A stretch of 64,000 nt of DNA. Source: Chlamydoabsidia padenii (taxonomy: Eukaryota > Mucoromycota > Mucoromycetes > Mucorales > Cunninghamellaceae). The position numbers were made by a program, and so were the translations under genes. This document shows positions 44,770-55,289 of the stretch, one piece after another. Location: contig JAIWND010000042.1 in NCBI GenBank assembly GCA_025330725.1, positions 62,001 to 126,000 on the forward strand, read 5' to 3'. The notes beneath the pieces are model-generated. The model saw nothing but the letters and a program-made list of their open reading frames with translations. It ran no database searches and was not told the DNA's origin. How positions within the stretch are numbered: position 1 is the stretch's first letter; every line of letters begins with the position of its first letter.

Positions 44770-45510
44770 TGTCCAACCAACACCAGCGTCAACAACAAGC
44801 TCGCCCTAGAGATCACACTATCAATGAAGTGATGAGCTACATGCGTTCTGAATTTGGAAAAATTCATGCAAGATTGGAGGAGATAGATGATCGCCATAAA
44901 GCCCAGGAAAGAGTAAAAAAAAAATGGTGGTTATAAAACTTCCGGCAAGCAAGAAAGTTTCGACTACAAACAAAAAGGGACCAACGATGAAAGATTTGGT
45001 TATTCATGCCATTAAACATCACCTTTTAGCTGATATAGAGGTCAATTTTCAGATAAAAGCCTTGCAAATGCCACGGACGATGATCTCATCAGCAGGGAAG
45101 ACAGGAAGTGTCTTCTCATATACAATCTGCTGGGACATTGAGCTCGAAACACGGCGGATACATTTTGCACCCTAAGTGGCAGCGATGGTAACTTCCATAG
45201 CCTAACTGCCGACCAGAGAACGGCGTTGAAAAATACTCTTGATGACGCTGCTGCCGCTCACGGGGTGTATATCGGCCGCAGTGAAAACTTGCAGATTGCG
45301 GGTAAACTCCTGGCGGTCAAATTTGACTACACTGGCAAGAAGAAACCCGTACGCAATGAGGATGGTGAATCCTATCCCGTTCCTGCCCCCATATATTCAA
45401 GTCCCGTCCCTCCTGCTAGCGCTAAAAAGCAAAAGCGACAGAGTAAGGGTGCCGCGCAACGACAGGTAGTAATCAGACATATCTCATGTATACTGCTATT
45501 ATTCTAATAT
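44770..45510 (+). pseudogene. diverged relative of the tnp2 companion gene
   Basis: Starts MSNQHQRQQQ with a charged helix (INEVMSYMRSEFGKIHARLEEID). A frame shift near 44922 brings VVIKLPASKK, matching VVIARPEAP in the gene at 38426. It continues MKDLVIHAIKHHLLADI (compare KMLVAIEKYLLVDA) and, after a second shift near 45175, LDDAAAAHGVYIGRSENL (compare LETMAGKYGIHISRAKKS) and a basic KKQKRQSKG end. Same order of blocks, low identity and several frame breaks: a second, older element of the same class. No transposase was seen beside it. Confidence 0.6.
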
Positions 45511-45549
45511 TATATTCCTTTTGTAGAAAGTTTTCCTGTCCCAGAAGGT

Positions 45550-46080
45550 AAGACAAAAAAAGACATCGTTTGATTTGAATACTCACATACTATCTTTATG
45601 AAAATAGAATAGTGAATAGATGGCAAGTGGTGCTCCATCCCTTCGTTATGATATATTGATACAGTTTTTTATTTTATTTTTTTTGCTTCTCCTGATAATA
45701 AAATTGGCACAAAGGTTTCAAATTAAATGAACAATTGGATTGTATAATTACAAAGTCAGGGGTCATTCGCCAATGATTCGGGTAAATCATCCAAATCTTC
45801 GATCTTCAAATTTCAAATTTCAATTATCTGGGTAAATCATCCAAGTCTTTGATCTTCAAATTCAAGAATTTGGGTAAATTACCCAAATCGAGCATGTTAT
45901 TTGGGGAAATCCCATCGTCAAAAATTTGAGTTTCAATCAGCGACAAATTTCAAAATTTCGGGTTTTGTTTTTCTACGGTGTTGAATGATTTCCCCAAGTA
46001 CTTCACTTGATACCCCTTTTTAGATATAATACGATCCAATCATTTTTTTATACTTATAATCAACTAGCGTCCATTCTTAG
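45550..46080 (+). repeat. short direct repeats (GGGTAAATCATCCAA units)
   Basis: Two units of about 50 bp (from 45780 and 45830) share 'gggtaaatcatccaa.tctt.gatcttcaaatt', and a third partial unit starts near 45872. A looser inverted match lies at 45900-46000. Function unknown; probably part of a decayed repeat. Confidence 0.6.
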
Positions 46081-46449
46081 CTTTGCTCGGGCCGCCCCAC
46101 ACACCTACCTAATCATCCCAACAATACGCATAAAACTTTGAATAAAGTAATAGTTTGTGTATTAAACGTTGGGTCACAGCTGATTGGAAAGCTGTTAAAA
46201 ATGTAACGATTTATATTGTGTAGCTGGAAGAAACAGGAAAAAAGAAGTGTTGGCATAGCCATTAGGATTGTGATATAACGGGCGTCTTTTAATGATTGGG
46301 CTATGGCGGGCGTTGTTATAGTGTGATCATTGGTTTTGGCATGAATAGCGGGGTCTCTCTCTACCCATACCTTCCTCTTTGCGGAGGCACTCACTTTATC
46401 ATTGGAAAAAAAAGGATTCAACCGCCACTCGCAGGATTCCCATCCATCC

Positions 46450-46600
46450 AAGGAAATGCTAGACGCACGAAATTTTGAAGAGCAGCACTACTCGCTCAAT
46501 TGTCAACAGATAATAATGATTAAAGTAGCGATGTGGACACTATGGCATATTTCCAATATAAGTCACCGCAAAAGCCAAGCTCAAAGACCCTTTTTGTTTT
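46450..46600. repeat. MITE-family fragment
   Basis: 'ctagacgcacgaaattttg' at 46458-46476 matches the terminal repeat. 'actcgctcaattgtcaacag...aatgattaaagtagc' and 'acaccgcaaaagcc' follow in the same order as in other copies. It is partial, with one end present. Confidence 0.65.
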
Positions 46601-46669
46601 GTTTTATAGAATGTTTTAATTGATATCAATATCTATAGACTACATTATACTATCGTTTATTCACATTCC

Positions 46670-47045
46670 AAATCCACCCCATGTTTCCACAGGAGGACTT
46701 CATACGCTGACATCGCTGCCAAAGTAACCCATCGTTCCATGTCACCCATCACCACTGCCCAGTGTTGGGTCCAGAGGGTGTTAAGGATGTAGCCGAGTTG
46801 TCGAATCAGCGTGCTGGATTTTTGTAGCTTGGTCTTGGTTACTGGTAGCTTTTGAAAGGCGGGGGAGCTCCATACAGTATATCTACTAAATTGTTGTCAA
46901 TGACCCCGGCTTTGAGCAAGGTTTGATTCCAGAAGTTGGCTTTGGTAGGGCATCCGATCACCATATGACAATCATCTTCTTGAGCAGTACGACATATGTC
47001 ATATGTTGGAGAATCGATAAAAGGAAGCTGTTATCAAAAAATTCT
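46670..47045 (-). pseudogene. non-LTR (LINE) reverse transcriptase, 3' end
   Basis: Minus-strand translation gives YDICRTAQEDDCHMVIGCPTKANFWNQTLLKAG. This is the C-x2-C...H...C zinc module followed by FW that ends LINE-type reverse transcriptases. A stop follows, then WWWVTWNDGLLWQR-type residues in the same orientation. Polymerase motifs are absent, so it is a 5'-truncated copy, as is usual for LINE insertions. Confidence 0.7.
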
Positions 47046-47049
47046 TGAT

Positions 47050-47215
47050 TTTGTTGGAAGTTTCCCTTGTGTCAGCATGTCCAGGCTTGCGATGACTTTT
47101 ACCTGTCCTTTGCAACGAAGATTTTTTTTTTCTAGGCGGAAGGAAACTTCACTTTCAAACGCCGAATACTAAAATTCCGTGCACCTAGCAATTTCCCTCC
47201 TTTAGTAAGCATAAT
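47050..47215 (-). repeat. MITE-family fragment, inverted
   Basis: Reverse complement of the left end of the MITE at 49418: 'aattccgtgcacctagcaatttccc' (terminal), 'aaacttcactttcaaacgccga', and 'acctgtcctttgcaacgaag'. Confidence 0.7.
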
Positions 47216-47219
47216 GTAC

Positions 47220-47650
47220 CATTAAAGTACCTCGAGATTATCGTCAAAGGTACTTTTTGGCAATTCGCATTGGGTAACTTGCGAGGTTTAAAGTTTGAGA
47301 CGACGAGACGAAGGCGAGACGATTTAGTGCAGATGAGCAGGACATGATTTTCAACTGACAAAAGTCCGCTAACAATTTCCCTTTATAGAAAGCGCACAGA
47401 CACAAGGCGGAGTTCCCAGATTAGTTCACACTCACACCAGATCGACTAACACATACTATTTAAATCGAAATGACTAGATACACTGAATGACAGTTTTTCA
47501 CTTAAAAGTGAGCACCTTGACCTACTTTATTGTGACATACCCATTTTCATCTCCGATGCAGTTCATCATTGTGCAACATTAAAAACATCGACCAGATTAG
47601 GTCGTGCGAGAAACTCCGTTGAGATTAATTAAATCCTCCTCAAAAGAGAT
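47220..47650. other. intergenic DNA before copy C
   Basis: No gene is recognised; the likely promoter of the seven-helix copy C lies next to 47656. Confidence 0.35.
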
Positions 47651-47655
47651 TCAAC

Positions 47656-49296
47656 ATGGCACCCTCATTTTTTTTTCACCTTTCATATTATGTCCACTAT
47701 ACGAACACTCTCTTACCATTGCCGTGGGGATGGTACTGTAATTGTCATTGCGATTGGAGATTAACATTACAGAACTGTGCTGAAGGATCCTTCATGCGTA
47801 CGGTAAATATCATCAATGCCGCCTTATCGGCCCTAGCGGCTGTTCTTTTAATTGGCATTTTTTATCATCGTCTGGTCATCAAAGAAAACATATTTTTTGA
47901 TTGGTCAAGACAAAAAGGATGTCTTCGTCCTCGCCCAGTGGTTTGTCTCTTGTTATTCTTGACCTTGTTCAATATGTGTAAGTTGTAGCCTTTTAGTTAA
48001 CACCCGGTTCATTTTTCTTCTCCTTGATATTAGTGCGCTTACTCGGTAGCGTTGTCCTCGCGACAGATGTGGCACCTGCCAATCTTATTTTCCGATTCTG
48101 TAAGCAAAAGAATCATCCTCAAAGGGTTCAAGGGATTGATTTTTTTAAACCTACTGGGGGAATAGGGCTATTTGAAATATCATGGGAGTTTTTTTATGGT
48201 GTTTGTAAGTAGACAACAAACATTCTTCTGCTCCTCTTACTCAATTTGGCTACCAGTTGCAATATACTTGGTAGGCATTGCACGGACATTGGCGCATGTT
48301 AGTTTACCCCTCCTCCTCATTGATTAAATCCTCGCCTTGTTTCACGTTTTAGAACCATAAACAAATCTCAATGGACTGGCTTCCTAATCCTCGTATAGTA
48401 GATCGGGGGTTTTTTTTGGCCCTTGGTGATCAACAATACCCTGTCCATTCTTGCCGGTGTTTTTGCTACACGACATCTCCATGCGGCTGAGATTTGTACA
48501 CGATTACTGTATGTCATGCGGTTTTTACATAATACTACGTTGACAGGGGCAGTCATTTATGCCGGCTACCGTCTGGTCCGTATCCTCCAACATCATCTCC
48601 AAAAATTCAAAGTGGCTGGTGACCGGTATGCATCTGTGAAAGTCGGGATTTACAGGGCAAGCCCAAAGAAAAAAAAAAAAAAAAAAGAAGCCTCTTTCCC
48701 CGCCACATGGCTCACTCGTTTTTCTTCTTCTAATATAGATCAAAATGATTATTGTAATTTGTGCAGTATGCCTATTAGGGTTTGCCAGTTTTTTACTTTT
48801 ATATGGCATCTTACGAGACCTTATCATGGTGAATGTTCCTGGTAGTACTTTCCTTGGTATCATTTGGACTTTTCTCGGTGTGTTGACAACATTTTTCGTC
48901 GTATTAGTACTTCTTATAAAGTAAGAATCTATACAGTACCACATACTTTATTCAATCTTGACCTTCTCCTTTTTTTCTCTTTTTAGCTCTACCTTTGAGC
49001 AAAATCCAGCATCACAAATGAAATCATCTATTGGGAAAACGACCGGTAAATCACAACGACATACTCAAGCAAGTACCAGTAAAGAAGCCGTGGATCATGG
49101 TCTACAAGTTTCTTTTGATCAAGAGGAGGGAAAAAGAAGTGATGATTTTTTACATGAACAACAAACTCGGTACCAGCAAGTGTTTTGTCAGTTTGTTTAT
49201 GGAGGTCATCATCATTCTTTATCATTAGAGGAAGATGTCAAACAAACGGATTTCCCCTTTTCACATTATTCGCCTTATTCAGATCAAAATATTTAG
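47656..49296 (+). pseudogene. seven-helix membrane protein with CxCDWRL signature, copy C (frameshifted)
   Basis: Seven exons: 47656-47977 (fuses exons 1 and 2 of the paralogues), 48034-48099, 48166-48204, 48257-48297, 48353-48656, 48739-48920 and 48987-49296. All phases agree except one break in exon 5. The N-terminus has CNCHCDWRLTLQNC. Helices correspond to those of copies A and B, and exon lengths 66 and 182 match theirs. In exon 5, between GFF and LVINNTLSILAG, a one-base shift in the G5T8 run (about 48404-48417) breaks the frame, either a real lesion or a homopolymer error. The intron at 48657-48738 uses a GC donor (AGG|GCAAGC). If corrected it would be about 420 aa. Confidence 0.7.
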
Positions 49297-49417
49297 TTCA
49301 GCCGATCGTCAAGCCGATGCATTTACAATGGACCATCTCCACTTGATAATCACCACCCATATCTATTTCACTAGTTTACATTTTGTTGTATCCAATATAT
49401 ACATGTATCATTTTAAT

Positions 49418-49908
49418 GGGAATTTCTAGGCGCACGGAATTTTGGTGTTCGGCGCTTGAAAATGAAGTTTCCTTCCATCTAGAAAAATAAAATAACCTTC
49501 GTCGCAAAGGACAGGTTAAAATCATCGCAAGCTTGGACATGCTGACACAAGGGTCTTGGATCTTGGCTTTTGCGGTAACTGATGCTAGAAATATACTATG
49601 GTATACAGATGGCCACTTTAATCATAAGCATCCATTAACAATTGAGCGAGTAGTGCCTCTTACCAAATCTGACTAGGGGATCAAGGTGGTCGGGGTTTAA
49701 AACGGAATGCGGATCTTTCTTCTTACAAAATGACAGATAAAAGTCATAGCAAGCCTGAACTGATCGACACAAGGGACTTTATACTAGGCTTTTGCGGTAA
49801 AGTATGTTGTAAATATGCCGTAGTGTCCACATGGCTACTTTAATTATTAGCATCGGTTGGCAATTGAGCGAGTAGTGCTCTTCCAAAATTCCGTGCGCCT
49901 AGCATTTC
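49418..49908. mobile_element. MITE with CTAGGCGCACGGAATTTTGG inverted ends
   Basis: A 20-bp terminal sequence CTAGGCGCACGGAATTTTGG at 49426 is matched by its perfect reverse complement ending at 49902. The flanking GGGAAAT on each side is also inverted, so the true ends are near 49418 and 49908. The interior has two related 200-bp halves, each with 'ttttgcggtaa', 'tactttaat.at.agcatc' and 'aattgagcgagtagtgc'. No ORF is present. It is the most complete of at least six copies in the window. Confidence 0.8.
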
Positions 49909-49914
49909 CCATTT

Positions 49915-50635
49915 TAATCGTCATCAAACTGACTTCATGCGTGGGAGTGGAGTTTGATCAAGTAATCGCCACCGTCAAGCATCAGATACAGCTGCACACT
50001 ATACCTTGTCCTATAACCAAAAAAGAATAAACAATAAATTCTTCTTGTAATGAACAAAGTTAGGTCATGTATATGTAAACAAAGAAGAGTATAGAGAACC
50101 AACCTCCTGAAAGTTAATCTTTGATCCTGTGCGGAATCCAAAATCCCAATTACCCCGCATTAGGACTTTCATGAAGAAATAGACACGCGCATAAGTGTTG
50201 TGATATCATGACATTAAAAAGAATACAAGTAAGGTTAATCATATCAAGAATCTATGAAAAAAAGGATTAAAATATTGGTTTTTATTATTTATATAAAAAA
50301 AATGCCCTAGAAGCACTGAGACTGTCGTTAAATTTGCTACGGCGGGGATCTAATAAATGAGTGGGGGGCAGGCCACAAATGGTAAAAAAGAAAGAAGAAA
50401 ACATATCTTATGATCATCATCACCATCTAAGGAGACTTGATCTTTTTTTTTTCCATCACTATATATAAAGAAAGGAGAGATGAATGCATGCATGATAAGA
50501 AAATAAGTATATATAGACATATTATGCAAGATAAGATAACCCATTACCCTGACCGGATATTTTAACACTCCGACGGCAAAAATATGAAAGGAGATCGCCC
50601 ACATTTTTCATTCCTGTTTCTTTCCTCTTGATTCT
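49915..50635. other. intergenic DNA upstream of the ammonium transporter
   Basis: No gene is supported. The part nearest 50643 is presumed promoter. Short minus-strand ORFs here overlap the first exon and show no family. Confidence 0.4.
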
Positions 50636-50642
50636 TTTTTCA

Positions 50643-52553
50643 ATGGCTGAAATCGATAAAGGCGACACAGCATGGGTACTGGTGTGTTCCAGTTTTGTCT
50701 TTCTCATGGTAATAACTACATTGATGACACACACACTTTTTATTTATTCACCACCTTTATATAGTGTCCTGCATTAGGCTTCTTTTATGCTGGTTTGGCA
50801 CGAGCCAAAAACGCTTTGTCATTGATGTATCTTTGTTTATTATCCGTTGGCGTGGTATCTATTCAGGTAAACTTGTGCATTAGTAAGAAAAAAAACTCAA
50901 TCACTCACTTTTTATTTATTCATATAAACAGTGGTATTTGATAGGTTATTCTTTAGCCTTTTCACCTACCGGAGGTCCAATGATTGGTGATACTTGTAAG
51001 TGAACAGCCCTCCTCCCTCTTAATGAATGACACTTTTATCTTTTTTTATATGATTTAGCTTTGTTTTTACTTCGAAATGTGGGCATGGCACCCTTACTCC
51101 CTAATCATACCATCCCCTCATCGGCGTTTTTTATCTTCCAGGGCATGTTTGCCTGTATCACTCCAGGTAAACAACAACAACAACAACAAAAACATCCATT
51201 CATTCTATTCACTTGTTTTTTCAATCTTGTATAGCTTTGGCTTTTGGATCAGCGGCGGAGCGCATGTCTGTAAGTGAACCCCTTCCCAATACCTAGTTGT
51301 TAATGATCATGATTCTAGCTTGGACCAGCCATTGTGTTTATTTTTGTTTGGACCACTCTTGTTTATGGTAAGAAGAAAGTTGTTTTTTGATTTCATTGAC
51401 TGACTTGATTAAATCGACATAGATGTCATTACTTGTTGGACATGGGGTCCTAATGGTTGGCTGGCCAATTTGGGTGTCATGGACTTTGCAGGGTAAAGAA
51501 AAAAAAAAAAAAAAAAAAAAAAAGTCAATCTTCATACTCATCTCTCTTCTCTTAGAGGTATTACTGTGCATTGTTCCAGTGGATTGGCAGCTGTGGCATA
51601 TGCAGTGGTCTTGGGAAAACGGCGCGACTTTGATCAAAATGTCAACAAACCACATAATGTATCCTTTGTATTCCTTGGTCTTGCTTTACTATGGTTTGGT
51701 AAGTTCTTCTTTTTTGACTGATGCTTATCAAAAACTAACTATTCAATCTACGTTAGGCTGGTTTGCATTCAATGCCGGTAGTGCCTTTGCCGCCAATGCG
51801 CGCAGTGTCAACTCGATGGTATGTACTCATTTGGCGGGATGTGTTGGTGGTGTCGTCTGGGTAATCATGGATTACTGTCGTCATGCACATAAATGGAGCA
51901 TCATTGGATTATGCACGGGTGCCGTCGCTGGTCTAGCCACCGTAACTCCTGGATCTGGCTATGTCTCACCCAGCAGCTCGCTCACCTTTGGCTTGTTTGG
52001 CTCCATCATCTGTAACTTGGCACTAAACTATAAACACAGATATGGATTTGATGATGCGTTGGATGTATTTGCTGTCCATTACATTGGTGGATTGGTCGGT
52101 TTAGTATTAACGGGTATCTTTGCTCAACAATCCATCGTCTCTCTGGATGGTTCTTTGTCGAAAGGTGGTTGGCTGGATGGTCATTGGATGCAAGTCCCTA
52201 TTCAATTGGCGGGGATTGCTGCTGTGTCGGCGTGGTCGTTTGTGGTGACCTATTTGATTTTACGTGTGATTGATTTGATACCCTGCATGACTTTACGTTT
52301 GGATGATCGGGCGGAAATCTTGGGAACGGATTGGTCGGAAATGGGTGAACGTGCGTATGGTTATTTACCATTTGTGGATCATCCTGTTGCGCAGTCACCA
52401 AAGGACAAGACTGGTCAGCCTGAAAAGGAGATGAACAATGACAAGGTGGAACAAATTCCCTCACAGCAACAACAATATGCTTCTTCCCCAAAAACATCCA
52501 CTTCTTCAGTACTGTCTCAAGGCTTGGCCGAACACAAAAATGCTATGCTTTAG
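50643..52553 (+). CDS. AMT/MEP-family ammonium transporter
   Basis: Nine exons: 50643-50708, 50765-50866, 50932-50995, 51059-51166, 51235-51269, 51319-51367, 51423-51492, 51556-51698 and 51757-52553; product 477 aa. It shows the family pattern of about eleven helices: PALGFFYAGLARAKNAL in the first span, CITPALAFGSAAERM, then MDFAGGITVH with Asp162 and His170 (the pore Asp/His pair), and VHYIGGLVG with His320, the second of the twin histidines. The C-tail of about 80 residues is hydrophilic and Gln/Ser-rich (DLIPCMTLRLDDRAEILGTDWSEMGE just after the last helix matches the conserved C-terminal switch region). AMT/MEP proteins take up ammonium at the plasma membrane and are usually expressed under nitrogen limitation. 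Confidence 0.95.
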
Positions 52554-52559
52554 GGCGTC

Positions 52560-52895
52560 TATAGTTATAGTTATTAACAAAAAATTTATCTTACTTTGTA
52601 TCCAAATAAATTTACCCATTTTATAATCATGTCATCTTAAGGTAATCATCATCTCTGTATGTATCTCTTTTTTAAAAAAATAATGGAACAAATCTCTTTT
52701 AAACACCGGTTAAATCCCAGTCTTTTGAACTTTTTTTTTTTTTTTGAAACGTCGATGTCGACCGCACCCGTAGGGTGCCGACCATTTGGCCAAAGGCCAA
52801 GGGAAGCAGGGGGTAAAACCTAGAGCCTAATAAACCACATAAACCTTAGACCACACCAAACCACGTATCCGCTCCCGAGAGGGCGACGACTTACC
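52560..52895. other. 3' flank, GC-richer stretch
   Basis: 52745-52895 is less AT-rich than its surroundings and contains small palindromes (GTCGATGTCGAC-like, TTTGGCCAAAGGCC). No tRNA or rRNA was recognised. Origin unknown. Confidence 0.3.
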
Positions 52896-52898
52896 ATA

Positions 52899-53989
52899 CA
52901 CGATGGGAAATTTTTCGGCGTATGTACGGATTCTGCCAAACAAAATTCCGTAATTTTTTCACCGAAATTCGTTAGGGCTACGGTGAAAAGTTACCGTAAA
53001 TATCATCTTCGTATGAACGGTTATTTGACGTATATACGTTGAATGATGTGTACACGTGCAATCGTTCAATATCTATTTGTTTACCCTTATTCCATTTATT
53101 TGCCCCCATTCCACCATTTAGTCAGTAATAATAGTTAATGTACGTTTTATTACTGTAATCAATATATAATCATTCTACACTATTACTATTTATTGCTATC
53201 ACTACAACGGACATATCTATCATATTACCAATTTAGCGCCTGCATCTAGGGGTAACGGTGCTACTTTCTGGTCGGGCACGCTTACCCTATTATAATAAAG
53301 TAGATAGTACGTTCCCAAACTAAACAGTGATATATTCAAGCGTCTTTGTTTTAGTATTACCAGTATTGCCCAGTCAGAGGGAGAAAGATTCCATCAAAAG
53401 GAAAGCAATATTAGTTTAATAGCATGCTATAAAAGTGTTAGTAGTAAACTTACCGTAACTTCGCCACTTTCGTCCCCAGTCCTTCAGTACACCTCATCAA
53501 AGTTGTAAAATAAATAAAAACAACGCAATGATTACAATCTGTATATTCAGTAATGTTATACTTACTAACGGTCCAAGTTGTTGCTAAGTTTGAGTTATTG
53601 TATTGGTTCAGTAATCTGTTGAAATTGCTCAAGTGTTAGCTAGTCAATCAGTTGCTGTTATTGTTGAGAGCCTGTCAATTGTCGATTAAAAGTAGAGTAG
53701 AAAAGTTAGAAGAGGAAAGAAAAAAACAAAGAACAAAAAAAGCCGATTGCACTTTAAAAATTTTTGATTTTTGATTTTTGATTTTTTTTCACACACATTT
53801 TCCATGCTCTTACGGGACATTCACCGTAAAAATAAGGAGTTTGCTTTTACGGAATATTCGCCGTACATACGGGAAGTCACCGTATGTACGACCTTTATCC
53901 GCATCTACGGTGCATAAACCGTAAGAACGGAGTAAAAACCGTATGTACGCTGAAATCGCCCCACCTACGGCGATAAATTTCCCACCGTG
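52899..53989. mobile_element. 1.1 kb non-autonomous element with TACGG-rich ends
   Basis: The ends are inverted: CACGATGGGAAATTTTTCGGCGTA at 52899 and, in reverse complement, CACGGTGGGAAATTTATCGCCGTA ending at 53989. Inside each end is a zone of 150-200 bp crowded with TACGG/CCGTA motifs (about ten per side). The interior has no transposase. It fits a MULE- or hAT-like non-autonomous element. The target duplication could not be fixed. Confidence 0.65.
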
Positions 53990-54184
53990 TCAAGTTAAAA
54001 TACTGTAAAATTTTGAAATCCCGCTTTTTTGCGCACAGATGTGCTGATAGTAATAAAAACGGAATGGAGTGCCCCCGCAAAAAGGAGGACATAGGAAAAA
54101 TTTGGGTGGAGAGAGACTGCGTATATAATTCTGGACCTATAACGAGTAACAACGCTTCCCCTCCATGACCATGCCCCCAAATCG

Positions 54185-54430
54185 GGAATTGCTAGGCGCA
54201 CTGAATTTTGGTGTTCGGCGTATGAAAATGAAGCCTTCCTTCGTCGTCGCAAAGAAAAGGTAAAAGTCATTGCAAGCCTAAACATACTAACACAAGGGTC
54301 TTGGTACTTGACTTTGCAGTAAAGTATGCTGTAAACGGGTCATAGTGTCCACATGGCTACTTTAATCGTTAGCATCTATTGACAATAGAGCGAGTAGAGC
54401 CTCTTCCAACTCTGACTAAGGAATCAACGG
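54185..54430. repeat. MITE-family copy (one end)
   Basis: 'gggaattgctaggcgcactgaattttggtgttcggcg' starts at about 54184, matching the MITE end. The interior follows through 'cacaagggtcttgg', 'tactttaatcgttagcatc' and 'gcgagtagagcctcttccaa'. The far terminal repeat is missing or decayed. Confidence 0.75.
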
Positions 54431-54439
54431 CAGACGGGA

Positions 54440-55285
54440 TTTGAAAACGAAGTTTTGCTTCTGTCTGTAGTATACCATAACCATTTGACGTTTAATAAAG
54501 AGCCCATCTTTTTGTATCACTTATTTTATTGATTTGATTGACTACATCTATACATAATCCTAAAAATCGTACGACTTCACTGGCACTAACCACCTCCTAT
54601 CTTTGAGACATTCTTATCACAAGCTATCATTTTCCTAGCACTGATCACCTGCTTTTTATCACTTCCTGTATCCTATAAGAAGGCTCTACTGTACTTCACC
54701 TTTTTTCTTTCTTTCTTCATCCACTTCCAATATAAACTCTCTCTCTCTCTCTCTCTGTCTGTCTGTCTTTCTCTCCTCTGTCTTCTATCCGCTCTCCTTC
54801 CGCCACTGCCAACGTGGTCAACCAGGCTGCAACGGTTATCCAATCAAGCAATTCATGTAGTAATGCTGGCCAATTGGTATGGATCCGCTCTGTGTCTCTT
54901 TCCATTCCTTTGTCTCCACTTCTTTTTTTATGCCCAATTGACTCCTTATCTATGTTCAAGTCTTTCCCGGGGTAACCGCTTCCTCAACATCACTGCACTT
55001 TGGTGGTAAGTTTTATCATTTCCATAGACAAAAAGGGCTAATCACATGTACTAACTGACTGTTTGATTTCTTTTGATCATTTCTTTCAACTACTTTTAAA
55101 CATCTTATATTTTATTGTTGCTTTTATTTAAAATTAATTAATTAATAAAACTGGTATGCACATAAAGGGAGTCTTAACGACAATGTATTTTAAAATCCCG
55201 CAAATAAGCCTCTCCACTCTGATTTTTTTTGCCATGCCTCTCCTTTTTGCTTTTTTTTTTTTTTCTTTTTTTTTTTTTTTACATC
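54440..55285. other. intergenic DNA with CT microsatellite and possible exon relics
   Basis: A TATAAGAAGG motif (54673), then a CT/CTGT microsatellite (54738-54775), and a stretch that reads SPSATANVVNQAATVIQSSNS (54783 onward) with a donor-like GTATGG. It may be a small decayed secreted-protein gene, since no ATG was found. T-tracts lie directly upstream of the NOC2 start. Confidence 0.3.
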
Positions 55286-55289
55286 CAAC

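Noticed and set aside
52745..52895. Possible structured RNA (palindromes, GC-rich)
   Set aside because: It does not match 5S rRNA or a tRNA pattern that I can recognise, and no promoter boxes were seen.
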